From CAZLFA01 sp964558665 (GTDB lineage: Bacteria > Desulfobacterota > Syntrophia > Syntrophales > PHBD01), in the NCBI GenBank assembly GCA_964558665.1, contig CAZLFA010000016.1, positions 1-58,837 of the forward strand: a DNA stretch of 58,837 nucleotides. Direction: 5' to 3'. Below are positions 45,086 to 53,198 of the stretch, one piece after another. The notes below the pieces were generated by a model. The model worked only from the letters and a program-made list of their open reading frames with translations, did not search any database and was not told the DNA's origin. The position numbers and the translations under genes were made by a program. Position 1 is the first letter of the stretch. The number at the start of each line of letters is the position of its first letter.

Positions 45086-45886
45086 TTACGAACGCCAATG
45101 CTTCCAGTTGTGTGCGCGCAATTTTTCTACAAGAACTTCCATCTCAACGGCATTGATGATCTTGCGGTCGATAAAAAAGTTGCCGATTCTCGGCTGTAGC
45201 ATCCTCTGCCGCCCAAGAAGCAGAGATAACTGATAGGTGCTTATATAGCCGCATCGCAGGGCGCATTCGCCGAATTTCTCTCCCGGTCTCCTTCTGGACA
45301 GGATTGCCCGGATTTCATCCGGCGCTAGCCAGTCCCATCTGGTGGCGATACTTCCGACGAGAGGGCGGAGCTTTTTCTGCCATACGATGGCATCGATAAG
45401 TGTTCTGCTCGAAATCAGCCCGCTGTAAAAGAGGTAGCGCCCCAGCATTAATTTTTGCTTGGGAATATTTCCCTGCCAGAAAAACTCACCTGTTCTGCGT
45501 GACGCGGTTCCCGGATTCCCTTTGTATGCATGGACGTTCTCTCTGGATGCAGGATATTTTTTCCTTTTCCTTAAAGGACCTGTGGCGCCGCCAAAAGGAG
45601 AGGTGTAAAGATCCAGTGAATATTTCCAGGGGAATTCTATAAAGGAACTAAGCTGCTCGTAGGCGTTGTTGACCTCCTTGAAGCGTTCTTCGAGACTGAG
45701 AGCCGGTTCCGAGAGAGCTGCGGCACGATCAGGATGGGTTTCGAATGCTTTTTTCCGGTAGGCTGCTTTCAGTCCGGATATCTGGAGATACTTTAAAAAG
45801 CTGACATTAATGTTTATGTCAGATCCGAAAAGAACCGAACAGGCGTTAAAAAGGTCCGAAGTGGTGGCAAGCGCGTTTTCCGGCAT
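45086..45886 (-). CDS. J-domain protein with unknown C-terminal region
   Basis: A 266-aa protein. Residues about 30-85 are a J domain with the HPD triad at 51-53 (LKAAYRKKAFETHPDRA), which stimulates the ATPase of DnaK-type chaperones. It lacks the Gly/Phe and zinc parts of DnaJ. The C-terminal 130 residues hold repeats of the type LGRYLFYSGLISSRTLIDAI and GECALRCGYISTYQLSLLL, reminiscent of the N-terminal domain of type II secretion ATPases. It probably recruits DnaK to a specific client. AAGGA precedes the ATG. Confidence 0.8.
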   Translation of the reverse strand: MPENALATTSDLFNACSVLFGSDININVSFLKYLQISGLKAAYRKKAFETHPDRAAALSEPALSLEERFKEVNNAYEQLSSFIEFPWKYSLDLYTSPFGGATGPLRKRKKYPASRENVHAYKGNPGTASRRTGEFFWQGNIPKQKLMLGRYLFYSGLISSRTLIDAIVWQKKLRPLVGSIATRWDWLAPDEIRAILSRRRPGEKFGECALRCGYISTYQLSLLLGRQRMLQPRIGNFFIDRKIINAVEMEVLVEKLRAHNWKHWRS

Positions 45887-46086
45887 CCGTTTGTCCTTGT
45901 TCTGTATGAATAAAAAAGATTTCAGCCTGTAATTTATATGATCGGCTGATTCTTAATTAGCATTAATTTATCATAAGCCGTTGTGAAACTGCAAGAAAGA
46001 AATAGTTAATGCTCTAATTTTATTTCATTATATTTCCAGGCAGTACAGGGTCGTGTAAGGTATTTCGAAGATAGAAATAGGGGAAC

Positions 46087-46142
46087 CCCTGATTGAGATA
46101 GATGGGCGCTTGCGATATAGAAAAACCCTGGTTGAGGCTAGA
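46087..46142 (+). repeat. Two near-identical 17-bp direct repeats
   Basis: CCCTGATTGAGATAGA and CCCTGGTTGAGGCTAGA occur 39 bp apart in the gene-free stretch 45887-46255. The second lies in the stem and loop of the hairpin at 46121-46156. They could be a protein-binding pair or part of a small RNA; nothing else is seen in this stretch. Confidence 0.4.
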
Positions 46143-46156
46143 AAACAGGGTTTTTT
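46121..46156. terminator. Bidirectional intrinsic terminator
   Basis: AAAAACCCTG pairs with CAGGGTTTTT over 10 bp with a 15-nt loop and T runs on both strands. It can end the sigma-like gene transcript coming from the right. Confidence 0.75.
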
Positions 46157-46221
46157 CCGGTTTTGTATATGCTGGTAAGGATGTAAAACAGTATTAAACG
46201 GTTGCTTTCTCGTCGGGGGTG

Positions 46222-46250
46222 TAAGGGGACGCTGGCATAGTGTCCCCTTA
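46222..46250. repeat. Isolated palindrome, REP-like
   Basis: TAAGGGGAC pairs perfectly with GTCCCCTTA with an 11-nt loop, 6 nt after the stop of the sigma-like gene. No T run follows on the minus strand, so it is not a standard terminator; it resembles dispersed REP palindromes. Confidence 0.5.
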
Positions 46251-46255
46251 CCTTA

Positions 46256-46540
46256 TTATATCATGTCCCAGTCTGTGTCCGGAGATGCAAAGTCCCTCAG
46301 TTGATCTCTTCTTTTCTTATGCTGCAGTTTCTTTAGCGCTTTTGCCTCAATCTGTCTGATCCTTTCTCTCGTGACACCCATCATTTCACCCACTTCTTCA
46401 AGTGTGAAGGGTCCATAGTTGCAGGCAACCCATGTGCAGTTAAGAAAAGACTCGTTGTTCAGCCGCCACTCGCATGTAGTTTCCAGACAAACTTCCGAAA
46501 TAAGGCTTCCTTTTTTCTTGCAGCGGTATGTATTGATCAA
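46256..46540 (-). CDS. Small sigma-region-4 protein with cysteine pairs
   Basis: A 94-aa protein from the TTG at 46540, chosen because AAAGGAG lies exactly 8 nt upstream; the longer frame upstream is hydrophobic and has no such site. Residues about 43-75 match sigma70 region 4 (LEEVGEMMGVTRERIRQIEAKALKKL), the part that contacts -35 DNA and the beta flap. Regions 2 and 3 are absent. Cys18, Cys23, Cys35 and Cys40 (two C-x4-C pairs) suggest a metal or redox site. It may be a transcription regulator that competes with or mimics sigma. The MrfB gene ends 110 nt upstream on the same strand. Confidence 0.8.
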   Translation of the reverse strand: MINTYRCKKKGSLISEVCLETTCEWRLNNESFLNCTWVACNYGPFTLEEVGEMMGVTRERIRQIEAKALKKLQHKKRRDQLRDFASPDTDWDMI

Positions 46541-46650
46541 GGGGCTATCTCCTTTTGTGCTGTTTTGACGTAAGATATTCACTAATTTTCTGTTTGTCAA
46601 TATACTTATAAGTATGAAAAGACAACAGAATAATATGAAAAATATGCAGT

Positions 46651-47955
46651 TCAGCAACCTTTCCGCTCAATGCGGGACTTCAGCCTTCCCAGACGCTTGT
46701 CAAGAGAGTCTCTCTCTTCTTTTTTCCATTCATGTTTATTCCCGACAAGGTGGTTGATAACTTCAATCGCCTTGAGCGGTTCATGCGCCCTGTGCTCATA
46801 CCATTTGGCAAGTTCCTCGGCAGCGAAAAAATTGTCGGGGTCGTCTTTCAGCATCATTTCCCATAGACGGACGGCCTTGTTCCATTCTCTCAGGGTTTTG
46901 TAGCGAAGGGAAAGCATCATTCTGGCCGCGGAAGCGGTGACATGGTTTTTATTGTGGATCAGATTTTCGAGGATGGACTCCATTCCGCAGTGATCTTTCC
47001 GCATTTTCCTTAGTCTGGCCAGAGCCAGCAGATCGCGTTGATCAATCCCCGGGGACTCTTCCGGAAATGCAACAAGCCTCGACAGGTGAAGAGCCAGCCC
47101 TGCCATCGATAATATGTCCAATCGATTGTGTTCGAATACCCCCTCCATGATACGCGGGTCCCTGCGCCTCAGCCAGTCAAAGTATCTCTGCGGTATTTCG
47201 CTTCCGGGGATATCGTTTTCCCGGCAGAGTCCCAGCAGCGCATCTTCCAGGGTTGTCAGTCTCGTGTTGTCGAGGCGATGACCTACAAGCCGCCTTGAAG
47301 GATGAAGAAGATCCAGGTGGGGAAAATCGGAAAAGGGATCCTGCATCCTGTTCATGATAAAGCGTGTGGAGAGGAGGCCAAGATCGAAGGCCTTTCCGTT
47401 GAAGGTTACAAGAAACTTCTTTTCTTCCGCGATGCCTTTGAGAAATGCGAGGCACGCCTTTTCCTCAGAAAAATCCCGGGCGAATATCTGTCTGACAACA
47501 AATCTGCTTCCCTCAAACCATCCCAGGCCGATTAAAAAAGCCAGGGTGCCGGTGCCGCCCGACAGTCCTGTGGTCTCGGTATCGAGAAAGAGGGCCTGAG
47601 AATAGTCATGTTTTGATAATGCGGGGTTGCCTGCGAGAAAGGCCAGGGCTTCCATGTCGGGAGAAGACAGTTCATCGATGTACCAGTGTCCGTGTCTGGA
47701 AGATCCCGGATGGAGGCGGTGGGAAACAAAGAAGTTTCCATGGTCGTTCGACATGTCCTCACCGTCAATCAGTTCATTCAGCGGGCATACCGGTTGTCCT
47801 GCTGCCGGTGAAGATGCAGCCGGTTTCTGCAGCGATGGGCGCCTCATTATGGAGTCAATCCTGCGGCGGAGCTCATTAATCTGTTCGCTGGAAGCTGATT
47901 TGTCTTTCTGGCCGCCTTCTCCGGTCAGCCGCTGTATGCGCTTTTTAAAACTCAT
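46651..47955 (-). CDS. mrfB: MrfB-like DnaQ/RNase H-fold exonuclease with TPR tail
   Basis: A 434-aa protein. The exonuclease core shows the first motif FLDTETTGL (Asp125, Glu127), LVTFNGKAFDLGLL and HNRLDILSM, all typical of the YprB family. A TPR-like region follows (about 340-430). In Bacillus, YprB (MrfB) works with the helicase YprA (MrfA) in a pathway that repairs mitomycin C crosslinks (established). Here its ATG overlaps the helicase stop by 4 nt, preserving that pairing. The first 90 residues are disordered. Confidence 0.88.
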   Translation of the reverse strand: MSFKKRIQRLTGEGGQKDKSASSEQINELRRRIDSIMRRPSLQKPAASSPAAGQPVCPLNELIDGEDMSNDHGNFFVSHRLHPGSSRHGHWYIDELSSPDMEALAFLAGNPALSKHDYSQALFLDTETTGLSGGTGTLAFLIGLGWFEGSRFVVRQIFARDFSEEKACLAFLKGIAEEKKFLVTFNGKAFDLGLLSTRFIMNRMQDPFSDFPHLDLLHPSRRLVGHRLDNTRLTTLEDALLGLCRENDIPGSEIPQRYFDWLRRRDPRIMEGVFEHNRLDILSMAGLALHLSRLVAFPEESPGIDQRDLLALARLRKMRKDHCGMESILENLIHNKNHVTASAARMMLSLRYKTLREWNKAVRLWEMMLKDDPDNFFAAEELAKWYEHRAHEPLKAIEVINHLVGNKHEWKKEERDSLDKRLGRLKSRIERKGC

Positions 47956-50324
47956 CGCTCGTCGCTTATAAGATGCAGAATTGCCAGTGCCGCGCCCTTG
48001 GCGACAGCCCCGACTTCAAGCGTGGGCCCTACGCAACTCGGGCATCCATGGCTGCAGGAGCATGATGCAATCAAATGCCTCGCGTCTCTGATAAGCCGGT
48101 CGTGCTGCTGGTACAGCAGATCTGAGAAGCCGATTCCTCCGGGGTAAACGTCAAATATGAATATCGTGGGATCGAAGGCGTCCGTGCCTACGGGTATATC
48201 GCTGTTCCCGCCTGACGGTGATGCCGTGATAGACCGTCCGCCGCTTCCATGGCGGACAAACCACTCACCGCTCTTGTCGCCTATGCAGCGGTCGATATCA
48301 TGGATATCTGCCATGAGCAGCATGGCGGCGAGATGATGAAGACAGTATGCAAGCCCTGACAGGCCGTCGATGATATCGGCACGGCTAAAGGAAAGCGAGT
48401 CAAGCAGATCCTTCGGTATTGTAAACCAGTAGCTGGTTGTGTGCATATCCTTTTCAGGAAGGCTGACCTCTCCATATCCGAGATTCTCCGACGTGTAAAA
48501 CTTGATTTTCTTATACCCGACGACCTTTCGGACCACCTGAACCTCCCCGTGTTCAATGATAATCCGCAGATTTTTTTTACTGGCGAATTCCTCAATTACA
48601 CGGACGTTGGTGTAGGTCATCGCATCCGTATAATAGTCTATATTGACTTTCCTGACGTATGCCTTGTTTCTTTCGAGGTCTAGTTTGTCAACATGATAGG
48701 CCTGTGATTCCATCATATAGATGGCGTTTTCATGCACGCTTGTAAAAGCGCTGTCCCAATCGACCTCGGCGATCACCTGAGGGTCGCCCGGCTCTGTTGT
48801 ATCAACGACCACCACGTTCTCCGGATTAATGCTTCTCAGGTTTACTTCATTGGCCGGGTAGCTTTCCGCCGACCAGTGCCAGCGGTTATCAACCTGATGC
48901 AGTACGCCCTTTTCTTCAAGGTAGGACAGTATCTCCTCCAGAGGCTCATTGCCGAAGCGCTCCCCTTTTTCGAAGGGAAGTTCGAAGGCAGCGCTCTTCA
49001 TGTGATGGAGCAGGATGAGCAGATTGTCGGGGTTGATCCGGCAGTGTTCCGGGGAACGCGAGAAGAAATAGTCGGGATTGTCCACGATGAACTGATCCAT
49101 AGGGTTGCTGCGGGCTATCAGGACTGCCAGACTCCGGCCCGCTCTCCGGCCCGCTCTTCCCGACTGCTGCCAGGTGGCGGCAATGGAACCGGGGTAGCCG
49201 CACATGATGCAGGCCTGCAGATCGCCGATGTCAATGCCCAGTTCCAGGGCATTTGTGCTTACAACACCCATAACGTCGCGGCTGCGAAGTCCGGATTCTA
49301 TGGTGCGCCGCAGGTTGGGCAGATAGCCGCCGCGGTAGCCGGTGACGAAGTGATCATCCACTGGTTTGCCGCTGCTGAACTGGTCTTTAAGATATCTGGT
49401 CAGAACCTCGACATTGAGACGGCTTGTCGTAAAGACTATCGTCTGCACGCCGTTTTTTATGAGCCGGCCGGCCAGCTTTCTTGCAGGCGTCATGGCCGAC
49501 TGGCGAATGCCCAGCTCGCGGTTGACGATGGGCGGGTTGTAGAGGATGAAAGTTTTTGCCGACGCCGGAGCTCCGCTTTCGTCGATCAGCTCTACCTCTC
49601 GCTCCAGAATGCGTTCGGCGTGCTCCCTGGGATTGGCGACGGTCGCGGAGCAGCAGATAAAAACGGGATCCTGTCCGTAAAACCTGCAGATTCTCTGCAG
49701 CCTGCGCATCACATTGGCGAGATGCGAACCGAATACGCCGCGGTATATATGGAGCTCGTCGATCACGACGTACTTCAGATTGGAGAACAGCTTCTGCCAT
49801 TTGGTGTGATGCGGCAGTATTCCCGTATGAAGCATGTCGGGGTTGGTCACGACAACGTGCCCCTGTTTGCGTATGGCCTGACGGGCATCATCGGGCGTGT
49901 CGCCGTCATAGGTGAAGGTCTTGATGTCGGCCCTCAGGTCTCCTATCAGGCTGTGGATCTCGTGCATCTGGTCCTGCGCCAGCGCCTTCGTGGGAAACAT
50001 ATAGAGAGCTCGTGTTTCCGGATCTTCCAGGATGCGCTGCAAAACGGGAAGATTGTAACACAGCGTTTTGCCGCTGGCTGTCGGCGTTACCAGCACGACA
50101 CTGCGGCCGTCGCGCACGAGCTGGATAGCTCTAGCCTGATGGCTGTACAGCCGGTCGATTCCCCTTTCGCGAAGGACGGTTTTGATGTCAGGATGTGTCC
50201 ACGCGGCATAGGGGGCATAAACTCCTTCAGAGGCGGGAAGTTCCTTCCACGCCATGACGTTTTCCCTGAATCGGCGGTCGGATTCAAGCCGCGAAAGCAA
50301 TTCTGTCAGTTTAAGCCTGGGCAT
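47952..50324 (-). CDS. mrfA: MrfA-like superfamily 2 DEAD/H-box helicase
   Basis: A 790-aa protein. Motif I TPTASGKT (80-87), the DELH box (VVIDELHIYRG) and the SAT motif (CCSATVANP) mark helicase domain 1; GGYLPNLRR, STNALELGIDIG and QQSGRAGRRAGRS belong to domain 2. The C-terminal domain matches DUF1998 and has a cysteine cluster (CSCSHGCPSC) that binds zinc in MrfA. It unwinds DNA as the first step of a crosslink repair route with MrfB. AAGGA precedes the ATG. A long open frame on the other strand is a shadow of this gene. Confidence 0.92.
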   Translation of the reverse strand: MPRLKLTELLSRLESDRRFRENVMAWKELPASEGVYAPYAAWTHPDIKTVLRERGIDRLYSHQARAIQLVRDGRSVVLVTPTASGKTLCYNLPVLQRILEDPETRALYMFPTKALAQDQMHEIHSLIGDLRADIKTFTYDGDTPDDARQAIRKQGHVVVTNPDMLHTGILPHHTKWQKLFSNLKYVVIDELHIYRGVFGSHLANVMRRLQRICRFYGQDPVFICCSATVANPREHAERILEREVELIDESGAPASAKTFILYNPPIVNRELGIRQSAMTPARKLAGRLIKNGVQTIVFTTSRLNVEVLTRYLKDQFSSGKPVDDHFVTGYRGGYLPNLRRTIESGLRSRDVMGVVSTNALELGIDIGDLQACIMCGYPGSIAATWQQSGRAGRRAGRSLAVLIARSNPMDQFIVDNPDYFFSRSPEHCRINPDNLLILLHHMKSAAFELPFEKGERFGNEPLEEILSYLEEKGVLHQVDNRWHWSAESYPANEVNLRSINPENVVVVDTTEPGDPQVIAEVDWDSAFTSVHENAIYMMESQAYHVDKLDLERNKAYVRKVNIDYYTDAMTYTNVRVIEEFASKKNLRIIIEHGEVQVVRKVVGYKKIKFYTSENLGYGEVSLPEKDMHTTSYWFTIPKDLLDSLSFSRADIIDGLSGLAYCLHHLAAMLLMADIHDIDRCIGDKSGEWFVRHGSGGRSITASPSGGNSDIPVGTDAFDPTIFIFDVYPGGIGFSDLLYQQHDRLIRDARHLIASCSCSHGCPSCVGPTLEVGAVAKGAALAILHLISDER

Positions 50325-50349
50325 GAATAAATAATTCCTTTTAAAAGAC

Positions 50350-50507
50350 GGTTCTCAATCAGAAATGACATTGCGACACAGTCTCCCCTCAAAGAGGGGG
50401 ACATAGGCGACGCAGTCGTACATTTAATAAACATCGTAGGGGCGGGTTTTTAAACCCGCCCTTTTTCGACGACGAAGTCAACGCCGCTAGCGCTCTGATT
50501 CAGAACC
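50350..50507 (-). repeat. MITE-like repeat, family A, long form
   Basis: A 158-bp element with inverted ends GGTTCTCAATCAGA and TCTGATTCAGAACC. Inside lies a palindrome (GGGCGGGTTT with AAACCCGCCC at 50434-50462). It has no coding capacity. It sits between the divergent mrfA and pepA genes. Shorter relatives lie at 14731-14827 and 44552-44610. Confidence 0.85.
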
Positions 50508-50569
50508 GGAAGGAGTATAGGAAGACAAGTGTATATGTGTCAAGGAGGAAAAAGAAAAGCCATTTAATG

Positions 50570-50597
50570 TTGACATTTAGCCGGCATATGTTAACTT
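50570..50597 (+). promoter_or_regulatory. Promoter for pepA
   Basis: TTGACA and TAACTT are separated by 16 bp with an extended -10 TG. Transcription would begin about 50 nt before the pepA start. Confidence 0.5.
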
Positions 50598-50654
50598 CAC
50601 CGACATTGAAAAGATGGATTTATAAGCCGTCACAAACACTTCCGGAGGCTTCTC

Positions 50655-52157
50655 ATGAAAATCAGGATAAAAAAGGGCAGATTGGAAAATCTGAGCAGCG
50701 AGGCGATAGTTGTTTATCATTATGAAAGCGACAAAAAACCGGCCGGAAAGGCGGCGGTCATTGATGCTGAGTGCGAAGGGCAGATAACGGCGCTCCTCCG
50801 CACAGGCGATTTCGAAGGCAAGCTCAACCAGACGGCGGTCGTGTACACGTCAAAAGGGGTGCCGGCAAAACGCATCATTATGCTCGGCCTAGGCAAAAAG
50901 AAAGAACTGAACGCGGAAAAGCTCAGGGGAGCGTTTGCCAAAGCAGCTCAGCAGGTCAGAAATCTGAAGCTTAAGGAGTTCGCCGTTTCCTTCGATCTCG
51001 ATGTCAAGTCGCTGACCCTGGATGTCCTGTCCGAAGCAGCAGTAGAGGGGGTTTTGCTCGGGCTGTATCAGTTCACCCCCTACAAGACGCAGGAGCGCGA
51101 CAATATCCGGAAGGTGGAAAACCTGACCATTGTCGATGAAAGTGCTGAGCGCTTAAAGATTATTGAACGCGCGGCAAAGACAGCCGAGACTGTATCCGGC
51201 GCCGTCTGTTTTGTCAGGGATATGGTTTCAACGCCGGCAAATGAGATGACTCCGACAGATATGGCGGCAAGAGCAAAATCTATAGCAGGACGAAGCCCGA
51301 TTAAGTGCCGGGTCCTTGATATGGACCAGATTAAGAAAATCGGCATGAATGCATTTCTGGGAGTTGCCAGGGGAAGCGACCAGCCGGCAAAGTTCATTAT
51401 CCTTGAATATCGGGGGGGCGGGAAAGAAGAGAACCCCGTGGTGCTTGTAGGAAAAGGTCTGACTTTTGACAGCGGCGGCATATCATTGAAGCCGGCGGAG
51501 AAAATGGATGAAATGAAATCTGATATGTCGGGAGGCGCGGCGGTCATGGGGGTTGTTAAAGCAGCGGCTGCTCTGAAACTTAAATTGAATGTCGTCGGCC
51601 TCATCCCGGCGACGGAGAATCTTCCCGGCGGCAGGGCATATAAGCCCGGCGATATCCTGAAATCTCTGTCCGGCAAGACGATAGAAGTTCTGAACACTGA
51701 TGCCGAAGGAAGGCTGCTGCTGGCTGACGCGCTTACTTATGCAGGCAGATTCAAGCCTGCGGCGATTGTCGATGTAGCCACGCTGACCGGGGCCTGCATC
51801 ATTGCCCTGGGAGAGCATGTAATCGGAATGCTGGGAACGGATGAAAAGCTGAAAACAAGAATCCGCAATGCTGCCGACTTAACAGGTGAACGAGTGTGGG
51901 AGCTTCCTTTATGGGAAGACTATCATGAGATGATAAAAAGCACGGTGGCCGACTATAAAAACACAGGCGGACGCACGGCGGGGACGATCACGGCTGCCGC
52001 ATTCCTGAGCAAGTTTGTCGGCGATTATCCCTGGGTGCATCTGGATATTGCAGGACCGGCCTGGCTTTCCAGGGACATGCCTTATGCACCCAAAGGCGCT
52101 TCGGGCGTGGGTGTCCGGCTGCTGGTCAGCTTGCTCAGAAACTGGCGCAATCTGTGA
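50655..52157 (+). CDS. pepA: Leucyl aminopeptidase (M17)
   Basis: A 500-aa cytosolic aminopeptidase of normal length, releasing N-terminal residues from peptides with two metal ions. The site residues are Lys267, Asp272, Asp290, Asp349 and Glu351, in VGKGLTFDSGGISLKP and NTDAEGRLLLADAL, which match E. coli PepA. The N-terminal regulatory domain is intact. GGAGGC precedes the ATG. The two oligopeptide ABC ATPase genes follow after 50 nt, which fits uptake and digestion of peptides as one unit. Confidence 0.96.
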   Translation: MKIRIKKGRLENLSSEAIVVYHYESDKKPAGKAAVIDAECEGQITALLRTGDFEGKLNQTAVVYTSKGVPAKRIIMLGLGKKKELNAEKLRGAFAKAAQQVRNLKLKEFAVSFDLDVKSLTLDVLSEAAVEGVLLGLYQFTPYKTQERDNIRKVENLTIVDESAERLKIIERAAKTAETVSGAVCFVRDMVSTPANEMTPTDMAARAKSIAGRSPIKCRVLDMDQIKKIGMNAFLGVARGSDQPAKFIILEYRGGGKEENPVVLVGKGLTFDSGGISLKPAEKMDEMKSDMSGGAAVMGVVKAAAALKLKLNVVGLIPATENLPGGRAYKPGDILKSLSGKTIEVLNTDAEGRLLLADALTYAGRFKPAAIVDVATLTGACIIALGEHVIGMLGTDEKLKTRIRNAADLTGERVWELPLWEDYHEMIKSTVADYKNTGGRTAGTITAAAFLSKFVGDYPWVHLDIAGPAWLSRDMPYAPKGASGVGVRLLVSLLRNWRNL

Positions 52158-52207
52158 CATGTAATGTACGTGAACGGAAAAGCAGGAATTAAATCGTAAT
52201 AGAGATA

Positions 52208-53173
52208 ATGGCGAATATCCTCGATATAAAAGATCTGAAGACTCACTTTGAAACAGCCGCCGGCACGATACGCGCCGTGGACGGCATCAGCGTTTCCGTC
52301 CGTCACGGTGATACGCTCGGCGTAGTGGGGGAGTCGGGAAGCGGCAAGACGGTTTTGTCTCTGTCCATTATGCGCCTGGTTCCCTCGCCTCCGGGCAGAA
52401 TCGTCTCCGGAAATATTCTCTTTGACGGTGTCGATCTGCTGGGGCTGAGTGAAGAAGAGATGAGGAAGGTGAGGGGCAGGGACATCTCGATGATCTTTCA
52501 GGAACCCATGACATCGCTCAATCCCGTTTTCAGAGTGGGTGACCAGGTGGCCGAAGCCGTCAGCCTCCACCAGGGCCTCTCAAAAAAGGAGGCGTTGGGC
52601 AAGGCAGTGGAGATGTTCAGAATGGTAGGCATGCCTGATCCGGAAAAGCGCATTTCCGACTATCCTCATCAGTTGAGCGGCGGTATGAGACAGCGGGTGA
52701 TGATCGCCATGGCAATGAGCTGCAATCCGCGACTGATGATAGCCGATGAACCGACAACAGCCCTCGACGTTACCATTCAGGCACAGATTCTCGATCTGAT
52801 TAACGAAATCAAAAAAGAAAAGGGAACATCCGTGCTGCTGATCACTCACGATCTCGGAGTGATCGCGGAGTCGGCTCAATATGTGGCGGTCATGTACGCC
52901 GGCGCCATCGTTGAGTATGCAGCGGTCAGGGACTTATTCGATGACCCCTGCCATCCCTATACAGCTGGTCTGATGGAATCGATGCCGCGGACAGGCTGTG
53001 CCGACGAATACCTCAAGGTAATTCCCGGAGCGATTCCGGCTTTGTATGACCTGCCCCAGGGATGCCGCTTCAGTGACCGCTGCACGCAGGCGATGGATAT
53101 GTGCCGCACGCATGAACCGGAGATCAGAGAGTTAAAAAACGGGCACCTTGTGCAGTGCTGGAAATATCAGTAA
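52208..53173 (+). CDS. oppD: Oligopeptide/dipeptide ABC transporter ATPase (OppD/DppD type)
   Basis: A 321-aa ATPase. Walker A GESGSGKT, the signature LSGGMRQRVMIAMA and Walker B LMIADEPTTALD are complete, and the C-terminal oligopeptide domain carries CRFSDRCTQAMDMC, a Cys cluster known to bind an iron-sulfur cluster in DppD-type subunits. It powers peptide import with OppF, whose gene is 25 nt downstream. No permease or binding protein lies nearby. Confidence 0.92.
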   Translation: MANILDIKDLKTHFETAAGTIRAVDGISVSVRHGDTLGVVGESGSGKTVLSLSIMRLVPSPPGRIVSGNILFDGVDLLGLSEEEMRKVRGRDISMIFQEPMTSLNPVFRVGDQVAEAVSLHQGLSKKEALGKAVEMFRMVGMPDPEKRISDYPHQLSGGMRQRVMIAMAMSCNPRLMIADEPTTALDVTIQAQILDLINEIKKEKGTSVLLITHDLGVIAESAQYVAVMYAGAIVEYAAVRDLFDDPCHPYTAGLMESMPRTGCADEYLKVIPGAIPALYDLPQGCRFSDRCTQAMDMCRTHEPEIRELKNGHLVQCWKYQ

Positions 53174-53198
53174 ATGATTATTTTATAAGGCAGTAAAC

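Noticed and set aside
46087..46142. CRISPR array
   Set aside because: Only two imperfect short repeats and no cas genes.
48732..50330. 532-aa open frame on the plus strand opposite the helicase
   Set aside because: The minus strand has full helicase motifs and a good start; the plus frame lacks any family signature and is a codon-bias shadow.
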